Counted from the stretch's first letter, positions 1 to 6,904 are shown. The stretch is DNA of 8,058 bases from Candidatus Hydrogenedentota bacterium (GCA_029262095.1 JAJDAB010000624.1:1-8058), one strand, 5' to 3'. The notes: a model not told the origin generated them from the letters alone. Translations and numbers: made by a program.

Positions 1-52
1 GATTAGTATAAGGATTGATTACCGCAGTGCAACTCGCGGCCAATCGTGCGTG
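1..52. other. Short flank beyond the PBP stop codon, no gene seen
   Basis: These bases lie downstream of the PBP gene on its own strand. A 7-base-pair hairpin with one bulge and a 3-base loop can be drawn at 22-39 (CCGCAGT against ACT-C-GCGG). No run of T follows on the minus strand, so it is at best a weak terminator. Nothing else is visible. Confidence 0.3.
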
Positions 53-2425
53 CTAGTTCCGACGGAACCAATCGCGGAATCGGCGTTTTTGCGGTTTCTT
101 GGCTGGTGCTGCGGTTGCCTTCGGCGGCTCAATCGGTTCGACGTTGACGGGCGCTGGCGCCACGACACCCGTACTGCCCGGCGCGCTGACCGTATCGGTA
201 ATGGGTTCCGCCATCCCGTCCGTGCTAGGCGCGATGCCCAACAACTCTTGTTCCATCAACGATTCGTTCGTGTTCTTTTCCATGTAGATCGGCAACTCCG
301 TAGGCGGTGCCGTCCCTTCTAAGAACACTTCGGCAAAACTGCCTCCCAGCCGACCGGTGCTTCGATCGATGGCGTACGATTTCACTGAATTGGGTTTCTC
401 GAAAGCGCGCACGGGCAATCCCTGATGCGCGAGATTCATAAAATCCGCCCAAATTGGTGCGGCCATCCGACCGCCTGTGTAGTTTGCTCCACGCCCCAAC
501 GGCCGGTTGTCTTTGTAGCCCACCCACACAATGCAGGTGAACTGTGGCGTAAACCCGCAAAACCAAACATCTCGGCTATCGTTCGTGGTCCCGGTTTTTC
601 CGCCGCGTGGGCGATCGAATGTTCGCGTGCGAGCACCCGTGCCACTCTTCGCCACGCCCTCCAGCAGGTGCGTTACCACGTACGCCAAGTCCTCTTTGAT
701 CGCTTGCTCGGTCCGCACATTTGCTTGGTAGACTTTGTTGCCGTCTCGGTCGAGAATTTTTTCGACAAACGTTGGCGGCGCGTACCGGCCGCCATTTGCT
801 AAGGTCGAATAGGCGACGCATTGTTCCAGCGGAATCACGCCGTGAGTGCCTAGGCCAATGGTCAAGCCGACCACATCGGGTATCGGGTACTTAAACCCGA
901 CACTCTTTAAGTACGAGCGGACGACGGGCATTCCGATTTCCGGTCGGTTGACGAGTTTGATTGAAACGATATTGACCGACTTCTCTAACGCCCAACGTAG
1001 TGTTACCGGACCGTGAAATTTACTGTCAAAATTCTTCGGTTGCCATAGTTTGTTGTCGCCGCCCATACGTGCAAACGGTTCATCGACGATCCGGTGCGCT
1101 GCAGTTAAACCCGTCGTGCGGCCCATGTCGAGTGCGGCGGCCCAGACGAACGGCTTTACGCTTGAGCCCGCCTGACGTAGCGCCTGCGTGGCGTTGTTGA
1201 ATTTTTGCGAATCCGAATCTCGACCGCCGACCAGCGCGCGTACTTTTCCCTCGTGCCCGTCGCGGTTGTCAATGCAAATCAGCGCGCCCGATACGGGCAG
1301 AAATTCTTTCGATCGACCAGCTTTTTCCAGTTGCTCCCGTTTTTTTGCATCGAATTCATCCAATGCATTGAGCAACGTATCCTCGGCTGCCCGTTGCATA
1401 TTCATATCGAGGGTTGTATATATTTCGAAACCACCGCCGTAGAGTTCGTCGAACGAAACCTGGTAGTCGAATTTCGAATCCATCATCGATTTGCGGGCTT
1501 CTTCGACGAAGTACCACGCAAAAAACTCGTTGGGTCCCCAGTAGCCTTTTCCCTCGGACTTGGCGGCAGTACGCGCTTCACGCGAAACGAGTCCTTCCGT
1601 CACATCTTGCTGAACCGCGTCTTCATATGCGGCTTCGGTAATGAACCCGCGATTGCGCATAAGCAAGAGCACAGTGTCTCGACGCGATTGTGCTTTTTCG
1701 GGATATCGATCCGGTCGATACGCGTTTGGAGATGGGGCGAGCCCCGGCAATACCGCGCATTCCGCCAGGCTCAAATTGCGGCATGACTTGCCGAAATACT
1801 GCCAGGAGGCCGCCTCAACGCCCTTCGCGCTGCCGCCGAGGAATACAAGGTTGAGATAGAGCTCGAGAATTTCGTCTTTTGTGAACTCGCGTTCGAGCTG
1901 GAGTGCGACGATCGACTCTTGAAATTTTCGGCTGACGGTCCGGTCGCGGGACACTTGGGTGGCTTCTTCCGCGTTGCGGACGAGCTGCATGGTAATCGTG
2001 CTAAATCCGCGCAGCCGCCGACCTGATTGCAGCGTATCCCGGATCGCGCTGATCGCGGCGATGGGGCGCACACCCTTGTGTTCGTAAAAGAGGTGATCTT
2101 CAGATGCCAGAAAAGCCTTTTGCAGATTCAGCGGAATCTCGCTGAGGTTCACCAAGTCTTGTGCAGAGTACGTATATTCGCCGAGGAGATCGCCCTGTTT
2201 CGCAAAAATACGTGAGCCAACTTTCGGACGGTAACTTTCGAGCGCTTCAATTTTGCTTTGCGCCTGTTCAAGGAGAAATACGAATGCCCCTAGACCCGAT
2301 CCCCATGCCGCCGCAACGATGATCATGATACCGAAAAAGACCATGCCGCACCCACGGCTGATCTGAGGGCGGGCGGAGTCTTCGCGTGTGCGAATGGATG
2401 GAGACAACTGACTGCTTGGATTCAT
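53..2425 (-). CDS. Class A penicillin-binding protein (PBP1A-type), bifunctional transglycosylase/transpeptidase
   Basis: This enzyme polymerises lipid II into glycan strands and cross-links the stem peptides, acting outside the inner membrane from an N-terminal anchor. Numbering from the ATG at 2425 gives 790 aa, normal for the family. A membrane helix spans about 27-52. The GT51 transglycosylase domain follows: EDHLFYEHKG with catalytic Glu109, GFSTITMQL at 140-148, and RKFQE with the second Glu170. The transpeptidase domain has SSVK (nucleophile Ser421, Lys424), SVN at 483-485 and KTGT at 610-613, so both activities look intact. The tail from about 749 is Pro/Ala-rich and ends in a basic stretch (KRRFRDWFRR). 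Motif two has Met where STITQQ is typical. A GTG at 2428 is an alternative start. I prefer ATG because a TACGAT hexamer lies 7 bases before it and no Shine-Dalgarno is visible. It is the last gene of the minus-strand block. Confidence 0.96.
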   Translation of the reverse strand: MNPSSQLSPSIRTREDSARPQISRGCGMVFFGIMIIVAAAWGSGLGAFVFLLEQAQSKIEALESYRPKVGSRIFAKQGDLLGEYTYSAQDLVNLSEIPLNLQKAFLASEDHLFYEHKGVRPIAAISAIRDTLQSGRRLRGFSTITMQLVRNAEEATQVSRDRTVSRKFQESIVALQLEREFTKDEILELYLNLVFLGGSAKGVEAASWQYFGKSCRNLSLAECAVLPGLAPSPNAYRPDRYPEKAQSRRDTVLLLMRNRGFITEAAYEDAVQQDVTEGLVSREARTAAKSEGKGYWGPNEFFAWYFVEEARKSMMDSKFDYQVSFDELYGGGFEIYTTLDMNMQRAAEDTLLNALDEFDAKKREQLEKAGRSKEFLPVSGALICIDNRDGHEGKVRALVGGRDSDSQKFNNATQALRQAGSSVKPFVWAAALDMGRTTGLTAAHRIVDEPFARMGGDNKLWQPKNFDSKFHGPVTLRWALEKSVNIVSIKLVNRPEIGMPVVRSYLKSVGFKYPIPDVVGLTIGLGTHGVIPLEQCVAYSTLANGGRYAPPTFVEKILDRDGNKVYQANVRTEQAIKEDLAYVVTHLLEGVAKSGTGARTRTFDRPRGGKTGTTNDSRDVWFCGFTPQFTCIVWVGYKDNRPLGRGANYTGGRMAAPIWADFMNLAHQGLPVRAFEKPNSVKSYAIDRSTGRLGGSFAEVFLEGTAPPTELPIYMEKNTNESLMEQELLGIAPSTDGMAEPITDTVSAPGSTGVVAPAPVNVEPIEPPKATAAPAKKPQKRRFRDWFRRN

Positions 2426-2432
2426 CACTGGG

Positions 2433-2438
2433 ATCGTA
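2433..2438 (-). promoter_or_regulatory. Possible -10 element for a leaderless PBP transcript
   Basis: Read on the minus strand, TACGAT (4 of 6 matches to TATAAT) ends exactly 7 bases before the ATG at 2425, where transcription would start at or next to the start codon. No recognisable -35 lies 16-18 bases upstream. The VanZ-like gene ends only 39 bases before this ATG, so readthrough from the upstream promoter is equally possible. The site matters mainly because the same spacing recurs at two other starts in the window. Confidence 0.3.
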
Positions 2439-2464
2439 CCATGACTGACTAAATGACGTACATT

Positions 2465-2896
2465 TTATCCCTGCGAAGCATCGGAAGTTGCGGATTTTCC
2501 GGTCTGATTTGCAGCTTCCGACGGTCTTCGATTCCAAGCCCGCTTCCAATGGAGCACTAGTACCGTTTGCGCAATGCATGCGCCGAGAAAATCGGCGAGC
2601 AAATCTGCCAGCTCAAATGAACGTTGTGGGACATAGAGCTGGTGGATTTCGTCTGTGAGTCCGTACGCGGTGGTGAACAACACGGGCAACACCACCAAGG
2701 CGGCGAACGAGACTTTTCGGGGGGGCCTGCTCATCCCCATCGAAACGAGCGCGCAAAGACCACCGAACATAACGGCGTGAGCGAACTTGTCGTTGAATGG
2801 GACCGTTACTTCGACCGGGAGTGGGTCGGGTGCTGCTGAGTTCTGGAAGATCAGGAAACAGTACAGACCCGTTAGGAGGATATAGGGAATCGGCAT
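2465..2896 (-). CDS. VanZ-like family membrane protein
   Basis: A 143-aa integral membrane protein of the VanZ-like family, whose founding member gives low-level teicoplanin resistance by an unresolved route. Most chromosomal members have no known role. Four hydrophobic segments are visible at about 3-19, 38-54, 62-79 and 98-116. The family hallmarks are present: DKFAH at 36-40, before and into helix two, and the conserved block DEIHQ at 82-86 followed by QRSFELADLLADFLG at 91-105, leading into helix four. The C-terminal 25 or so residues are polar and probably cytoplasmic. The ATG at 2896 lies 21 bases after the stop of the upstream exported-protein gene. No clear Shine-Dalgarno precedes it, so translation may depend on coupling. 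Its place between an exported protein and a peptidoglycan synthase suggests an envelope role, but nothing here shows glycopeptide resistance: there is no vanHAX or vanRS nearby. Confidence 0.88.
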   Translation of the reverse strand: MPIPYILLTGLYCFLIFQNSAAPDPLPVEVTVPFNDKFAHAVMFGGLCALVSMGMSRPPRKVSFAALVVLPVLFTTAYGLTDEIHQLYVPQRSFELADLLADFLGACIAQTVLVLHWKRAWNRRPSEAANQTGKSATSDASQG

Positions 2897-2917
2897 GGTG
2901 TGATCGCGGGGATACCG

Positions 2918-4423
2918 TTACGGAATCGGATCGTGCAACGGTTTCAGGCGATGTGTACCGCCGTAGTCGTTGAGCTCGAAATCATAGGTGTAGCGACTGA
3001 TTTTGATGCCCGATGGCACATAGAGATCGACTGATTGCCACGGGCCTCCGGCGTTGAATCGATCCGCTCTGGGCACTCGAACTCGCGTGAGGTGCGTTCG
3101 CACAATCTGACAACTCCCGCGATCAACACGGCCAGTCAGATCCGTGCGAAATGTCGGCGCGGTACCGCTGCCGCCGGACAGCATGTCAGCAACCAACAGT
3201 ACTGAGTCCATCGCCGGGTTCATGCTCAACTGGAATAAATCCTTTGCGATTGCGAACGTGCGATTGCTGTCGATAAACCACAATACCGAAACCGATGGCA
3301 ACAGCGAATCCGGATTGTCGGCATACGTTTCAATCGGGACGATATAGTCACGCCGCATATAGGCTTCGTAGTTCCATTTCGCGTGGCCAAGAATGGAATC
3401 GCGCCGGACGCGTAAGCTGGGATTGACCGAGAACTGCAATTCCTGCACCGCGTACATCACCTGTTCTGCCGCGGCGATCGTAAACGCTGGGGCGGAAGGC
3501 TGTCCGACATGTTTGAGAAACTCGCCCGGATCCGTCAAATCACCCATGGAAGTGATTGATAGGTAGACCAATTGTACCGATGTGGTAAATCCCTGCGCGG
3601 TAGGGTTTATGTTGGTCGAATCGGGAAATATGAACGCGCCAATCGAATGGAGGTCTCGGGGCACAGAGCGCACGAGCGATTCTAGACTTTGAACGTGTGC
3701 CGGGGTTAGTCCACCCTCGTCGAATAGGAAGATGGAATTTCCGATCCAGAACTGTTTCAACAATTCTGGTTGTCCGAGGAGATCGCCTACACGCTTGGCG
3801 CCCGCCGGGCCCGGCGGCATGTATTCGGCCAACGTCAGGGCGAACTGGATGTATTCAGGGTAGTTCGCGGGCGATACCGCCTGTCGTAACGCCTGAGACA
3901 TGGCTTGCGCGCCCGGTTGACCGAGGCGGCGCCACAACGCATCGAACACCTCGCCCTTTTCAGCTACGGAAAAGCCATCGGCGAGATACAAGAGGAATGC
4001 AGCGGGCGATCGAATTTGATCGTAGATTTGCGGCTTACGGCCCGGATCGATGGTGGGTAGCACGATGGCCTCCACCGCGAACAAACCGGCATAGGTAGCG
4101 ATTTCTATTTGAAGTCGGCCTTCGCTAACCCCAATGGCCTGTTCCCAGAAATTGGTGTGTACCGGCGAGAAGGGTACATCGGCGAGAAGCCGGCCAAACA
4201 CGTCCTGCCACTGCTCTTCCTTGAAGGATCCCGCGGCTAGCGCCTGGTACAGATACTCAGCCGATTCCAGGTCGCCTTCGGAAGCGGCGTAAAACGCATC
4301 GAGCAGGGGCTGCAGTTCCGGAGCAATGTCCTCCGAGGTGTCCGGACTCTCGGTTGGCTGCGCGAAACTCGCGTGAGCCCATATCGGGGCGATCATCAGG
4401 ATGGCCAAGGTACGCTTATTCAT
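2918..4423 (-). CDS. Exported protein of unknown function, first gene of the envelope operon
   Basis: I do not recognise this 501-aa protein. The frame stays open upstream to 4531, but that extension would overlap the divergent channel gene and lacks a signal sequence. The ATG at 4423 instead begins a textbook signal peptide: MNKR, a hydrophobic core at about 5-16, and a probable cleavage site after SFA at 19-21. The mature part starts acidic (about 23-50) and continues as a mainly helical, soluble-looking region with repeated Leu/Ala-rich helices to about 430. A beta-rich, basic segment follows (about 436-490) with many Arg, Tyr and Asp residues and the only cysteine of the mature chain, at 438. 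I see no further membrane helix, lipobox, metal-binding HExxH, or Walker motif. A periplasmic or surface location is inferred. It is followed 21 bases later by the VanZ-like gene and then the PBP, so a wall-related role is plausible but unproven. Confidence 0.85.
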   Translation of the reverse strand: MNKRTLAILMIAPIWAHASFAQPTESPDTSEDIAPELQPLLDAFYAASEGDLESAEYLYQALAAGSFKEEQWQDVFGRLLADVPFSPVHTNFWEQAIGVSEGRLQIEIATYAGLFAVEAIVLPTIDPGRKPQIYDQIRSPAAFLLYLADGFSVAEKGEVFDALWRRLGQPGAQAMSQALRQAVSPANYPEYIQFALTLAEYMPPGPAGAKRVGDLLGQPELLKQFWIGNSIFLFDEGGLTPAHVQSLESLVRSVPRDLHSIGAFIFPDSTNINPTAQGFTTSVQLVYLSITSMGDLTDPGEFLKHVGQPSAPAFTIAAAEQVMYAVQELQFSVNPSLRVRRDSILGHAKWNYEAYMRRDYIVPIETYADNPDSLLPSVSVLWFIDSNRTFAIAKDLFQLSMNPAMDSVLLVADMLSGGSGTAPTFRTDLTGRVDRGSCQIVRTHLTRVRVPRADRFNAGGPWQSVDLYVPSGIKISRYTYDFELNDYGGTHRLKPLHDPIP

Positions 4424-4430
4424 AGGAGGT

Positions 4431-4460
4431 ATTATCCGCCTACCTGCCCCGACCGCGCAA
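4431..4460 (-). promoter_or_regulatory. Probable promoter of the minus-strand operon, possibly leaderless
   Basis: On the minus strand a GATAAT hexamer (4436-4431, 5 of 6 to TATAAT) is separated by 18 bases from TTGCGC (4460-4455, matching only the TTG of TTGACA). GATAAT ends 7 bases before the ATG at 4423, so transcription would begin about at the start codon. The bases between are ACCTCCT, the complement of a Shine-Dalgarno site, so there is no ribosome-binding site for this gene. That agrees with a leaderless message. Confidence 0.5.
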
Positions 4461-4472
4461 CCGCTCGAAGGA

Positions 4473-4502
4473 TTTACCTCGCCGCCTGCGTTCGCGTATC
4501 CT
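4473..4502 (+). promoter_or_regulatory. Probable promoter of the plus-strand operon, possibly leaderless
   Basis: TTTACC (4473-4478, 4 of 6 to TTGACA) and TATCCT (4497-4502, 4 of 6 to TATAAT) are 18 bases apart. The -10 ends exactly 7 bases before the channel's ATG at 4510, and no Shine-Dalgarno is present in between. The -35 boxes of this promoter and of the divergent one are separated by 12 bases, so the two face away from each other within 86 bases and could share one regulator. I see no clear operator palindrome. Confidence 0.4.
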
Positions 4503-4509
4503 GCGCTGC

Positions 4510-5532
4510 ATGTCGGGAAAGCTCTACACACCGCTCCGTTCGCCCGGTGTGCCGAATCTATTGTTTCGTATCGGGGTCATGCTGGGAATTCTGTCGCTGA
4601 CAGTCCTCGTCGTGTATTTCGAGGGCGGACTTGTTGATACACGGCGGGGGGATACACATCCGGATTTCGCTGGATGTGTGTACTACGCGCTGATAACGAT
4701 CACGACGGTCGGATACGGTGATATCGTGCCGAATACGACGCGTGCCCGTCTCATGGACGCGATATTGCTGACTCCGATTCGATTCTTGTTCATCTTTACG
4801 TTTTTCGGCACAGCGTATCAATTGGTTATTGAGCGGCTTCAGGAGGGTTACCGGATGAGCCGGGTGGTAGAAAAACTGCACAATCATGTCATTGTCTGCG
4901 GCTACGGGGCGACCGGAAAAGCGGCCGTGCGGGAACTCCTGCTTCAAGGGACCACTGCGGATCAGATCGTCGTCCTCGATAATTCTGAGCAGGCGCTATC
5001 AGACGCTACCGACCTCGACAGTCCGGTTGTGAAAGGTGATGCGTCTAGCGAAGTTGTATTGCGATCAGTGGCCATTGAGCGCGCAAGTCATGTCATCATC
5101 TGTCCCGGTCGCGATGACTCGGCTGTGCTGATATCGTTGACCGCGCACGCGTTGAACCCCGCTGCGCAAATTATTGCGGCATGCCGCGCCCAGGAGAACG
5201 TAAAACTGTTGCAACGGGCCGGTGCTCACACGATTGTTTCGGCGGCGAGCGCGGGCGGAAATCTCATGGCGGCCGCAACGCGCCACGTCCATTTGGTGAA
5301 TACAATGCGCGACGTACTCACGGTGGGCGGCGAATTGATGATTGATGAACGGGAAATCAGCGAAGATGAAGTTGGTTTGAAGCCGAATCAGATCGAGAAT
5401 GTCGCTGTACTACGCGTTTACCGCGATGCGCGGTATTTCGACGTGTCCGATATGCCGGAATTGGTCATTGGCGACAAAATAGTTTACGTCGGTAAATCCA
5501 ATCACAATAATAAGCGAACAGATACAAAGTGA
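4510..5532 (+). CDS. Two-helix potassium channel with cytoplasmic RCK (TrkA-N/TrkA-C) domain
   Basis: A 340-aa ligand-gated K+ channel subunit of the MthK type, expected to form a tetrameric pore in the inner membrane with RCK domains in the cytoplasm that sense nucleotide or Ca2+. Order: outer helix about 17-37, pore helix about 53-65, selectivity filter TVGYGD at 66-71, inner helix about 82-105, then a linker to the Rossmann-type RCK-N domain. That domain starts HVIVCGYGATGK, with the GxGxxG loop at 131-136 and Asp157 closing strand two (VVLD), a position that usually binds the nucleotide ribose. RCK-C covers about 262-329, ending GDKIVYVG. The Lys/Asn-rich tail is short. The ATG at 4510 is preceded by a -10-like box at 7 bases rather than a Shine-Dalgarno. 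Met24 (4579) lies inside helix one and would truncate it. The stop codon overlaps the next gene's GTG start. Confidence 0.94.
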   Translation: MSGKLYTPLRSPGVPNLLFRIGVMLGILSLTVLVVYFEGGLVDTRRGDTHPDFAGCVYYALITITTVGYGDIVPNTTRARLMDAILLTPIRFLFIFTFFGTAYQLVIERLQEGYRMSRVVEKLHNHVIVCGYGATGKAAVRELLLQGTTADQIVVLDNSEQALSDATDLDSPVVKGDASSEVVLRSVAIERASHVIICPGRDDSAVLISLTAHALNPAAQIIAACRAQENVKLLQRAGAHTIVSAASAGGNLMAAATRHVHLVNTMRDVLTVGGELMIDEREISEDEVGLKPNQIENVAVLRVYRDARYFDVSDMPELVIGDKIVYVGKSNHNNKRTDTK

Positions 5533-6125
5533 ACGCTTTCACAAAGAAGTGGCGCGACCTCAAGCATCGAAGAAAATTCGCCAAGGTTGGTAAAGGTTGT
5601 ACGTTTCTCGGGCGTGACTTATATGTGGAGGGTCATGTCGAACTTGGCGATTACTGTCGTATCCGCGAGGGCGTACGCATCAAGGTTCATAATGGCGCTA
5701 AGTTGACCATCGGTAATCGGTGCCTACTATCCTGGAATTGCCTTATCGAGGTGACGGAATCCGTGGAGATTCGTGATCATGCGGGCATTGGCGAATTCGC
5801 GCGCGTGCGCGATGGCGCTCATCTCATATACGGAACCGAAGCGGGGTGGCGCTATGCACCGAGTTTTGCTGAGCCGATCGTTATCGGCGAGTATGCGTTT
5901 ATCGGATCCGCGTCCTTCATCTCGCACGGCGTCACGATTGGCAAAGGGGCAGTGGTTGGCGCGCACGCAGTAGTAACCAAAGACATTCCTGAATTCGAAG
6001 TCTGGGGCGGCGTACCCGCGAAATATATCCGGCACCGTACCAAAGACCTGCCGCCTCATATTGCCGAGCATGCGGAGAAATTGTTGAAAGAACAGGGTAT
6101 TAGAAAAGATCGGAGAACTTGGTAG
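5529..6125 (+). CDS. Hexapeptide-repeat (left-handed beta-helix) acyltransferase
   Basis: A 198-aa acyltransferase of the LbetaH superfamily, resembling the Maa/WcaF/WbbJ sugar O-acetyltransferases. Such proteins are usually soluble trimers that move an acetyl group from acetyl-CoA to a sugar or other small acceptor. A basic N-terminus (1-20) precedes imperfect hexapeptide turns from about 20 to 95. A loop at 96-115 interrupts the coil and carries His98, the likely catalytic base by position. More coils follow at 116-150 (IVIGEYAFIG, VTIGKGAVVG). The family's usual exit sequence, VWGGVPAKYIRHR, is at 158-170, then a helical, charged tail. The start is GTG at 5529, sharing GTGA with the channel's stop, so translation is probably coupled; no Shine-Dalgarno is visible. 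The acceptor cannot be read from the sequence. Surface polysaccharide decoration is typical of the family, but no glycosyltransferase lies within the window. Confidence 0.92.
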   Translation: MNAFTKKWRDLKHRRKFAKVGKGCTFLGRDLYVEGHVELGDYCRIREGVRIKVHNGAKLTIGNRCLLSWNCLIEVTESVEIRDHAGIGEFARVRDGAHLIYGTEAGWRYAPSFAEPIVIGEYAFIGSASFISHGVTIGKGAVVGAHAVVTKDIPEFEVWGGVPAKYIRHRTKDLPPHIAEHAEKLLKEQGIRKDRRTW

Positions 6126-6127
6126 CG

Positions 6128-6853
6128 ATGGCGATCAAAGCCATCACATTCGATTTTTGGCGTACGTTGTTCCGCGAGAAAGAGCGGGATGAACGGACGC
6201 GCGTTCGTATTGATGCATTTATCTCGGCGACGGGCGCGTCGGAAGACGAAGTGTTGCCGGCGTTTGAAAAAACGTGGGGCGAGTTTCTTCGTCACCATGT
6301 CGAACATCAGCAAACCTTGTGTCCGTCCGATGCCGTGCGTCTCACTGCGGAAGCCCTGGGCATGACGCTAGAAGAAGATGTGTTCACCGAACTAACCGAA
6401 GTCTTTGGCTGCGCGATTTTGGAATTTCCGCCCGTCCCAATCGACGACGCATTGGCCGCCGTCCAGGAGGCCGCGTCGCTCATGCCCGTGGGGATCATTT
6501 CCGACTCGGGCGTGAGTCCGGGTACGTCGTTGCGTAAACTACTCAGGAATCATGGGTTCGCAAAATGTCTGTCGACAGCGGTGTTTTCCGATGAAGTCGG
6601 CGTTGCAAAACCGCAAGCCCCAATGTTTCATGAAGCGGCGCGTGGTTTAGGGGTGCGCCCTGACGAACTGTTTCATCTCGGCGACTTACAGCCCACGGAC
6701 ATTGTGGGCGCGCAAAGCGTTGGCGCGACCGCTGGGCTATTCGCGGGCGATAATGCCCGGTTCTACGACAAGACCACTGCGGAACATTCCTTTAGATCCT
6801 GGCGAGAATTCATTGATCGCCTACCGGAACTTGGTTTGAATTCCGCCGCATAA
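6128..6853 (+). CDS. HAD-superfamily hydrolase with Trp in place of the second motif I Asp
   Basis: A 241-aa cytoplasmic HAD-superfamily enzyme with an alpha-helical C1-type cap. Motif I is TFDFWRTL with nucleophile Asp9. The usual acid/base Asp two residues on is Trp11. Motif II is ISDSG (Ser125 or Ser127), motif III is Lys161 in the AKPQAPMF segment, and motif IV is LGDLQPTD with Asp186 and Asp191. The cap covers roughly 16-100. Canonical phosphatases need Asp at the +2 position, so this may be a slow phosphatase or do other chemistry; the substrate is unknown. I chose ATG at 6128 because HAD proteins begin a few residues before motif I. A TTG at 6119 in the same frame would add MVA and overlap the acyltransferase gene. 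The gap of 2 bases after that gene indicates one transcript, and perhaps a shared small-molecule or sugar-phosphate pathway, which is inference. Confidence 0.92.
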   Translation: MAIKAITFDFWRTLFREKERDERTRVRIDAFISATGASEDEVLPAFEKTWGEFLRHHVEHQQTLCPSDAVRLTAEALGMTLEEDVFTELTEVFGCAILEFPPVPIDDALAAVQEAASLMPVGIISDSGVSPGTSLRKLLRNHGFAKCLSTAVFSDEVGVAKPQAPMFHEAARGLGVRPDELFHLGDLQPTDIVGAQSVGATAGLFAGDNARFYDKTTAEHSFRSWREFIDRLPELGLNSAA

Positions 6854-6863
6854 GTTATAGATT
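6836..6863 (+). promoter_or_regulatory. Weak promoter candidate before the repeat-protein gene
   Basis: TTGAAT (6836-6841, 4 of 6 to TTGACA) and TAGATT (6858-6863, 4 of 6 to TATAAT) are 16 bases apart and straddle the end of the HAD gene. Transcription would start near 6870, leaving a leader of about 35 bases that contains the GGAGG ribosome-binding site. The 51-base gap is the only break of note in the plus-strand block besides the one at 7481-7515, so a second transcription unit could begin here. The match is weak. Confidence 0.25.
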
Positions 6864-6891
6864 CGAAATCGGGGAATATGCAACGAACTAC

Positions 6892-6896
6892 GGAGG
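6892..6896 (+). promoter_or_regulatory. Strong Shine-Dalgarno site deciding the repeat-protein start
   Basis: GGAGG sits 8 bases before the ATG at 6905, ideal spacing. It lies inside the longer open frame that begins with ATG 6878, which has no ribosome-binding site and would put ten extra polar residues (MQRTTEASP and on) before a clean signal-anchor. This fixes the start at 6905. It also shows that the genome does use Shine-Dalgarno sites, unlike the operon-leading genes here. Confidence 0.8.
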
Positions 6897-6904
6897 CAAG
6901 TCCT

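Noticed and set aside
22..39. Hairpin as an intrinsic terminator for the minus-strand operon
   Set aside because: The stem is short with a bulge and no T-run follows, so it does not meet the usual pattern.
1205..1786. A 193-codon open frame on the plus strand inside the PBP gene
   Set aside because: It is antisense to a well-supported coding region, gives a low-complexity Arg/Phe-rich translation with no recognisable domain, and has no ribosome-binding site.
2465..2896. Glycopeptide-resistance cluster suggested by the VanZ-like gene
   Set aside because: No VanA/B ligase, VanH, VanX or two-component regulator is in the window, and VanZ-like proteins are widespread without a resistance role.
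3697..4098. A 133-codon open frame on the plus strand within the exported-protein gene
   Set aside because: It is Arg/Pro/Thr-rich, typical of an antisense shadow in GC-rich DNA. The minus-strand gene has a signal peptide and better composition.
4424..4430. Perfect Shine-Dalgarno AGGAGGT on the plus strand
   Set aside because: No ATG, GTG or TTG follows at workable spacing and no plus-strand coding frame begins there; it is the complement of the spacer before the minus-strand start.
4424..4531. N-terminal extension of the exported protein by 36 codons
   Set aside because: It would overlap the divergent channel gene, reads through both predicted promoters, and would bury the signal peptide.
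4510..6853. A new defence or mobile system
   Set aside because: All genes match housekeeping-type families; there are no nucleases, toxins, integrases, terminal repeats or composition shifts to support it.
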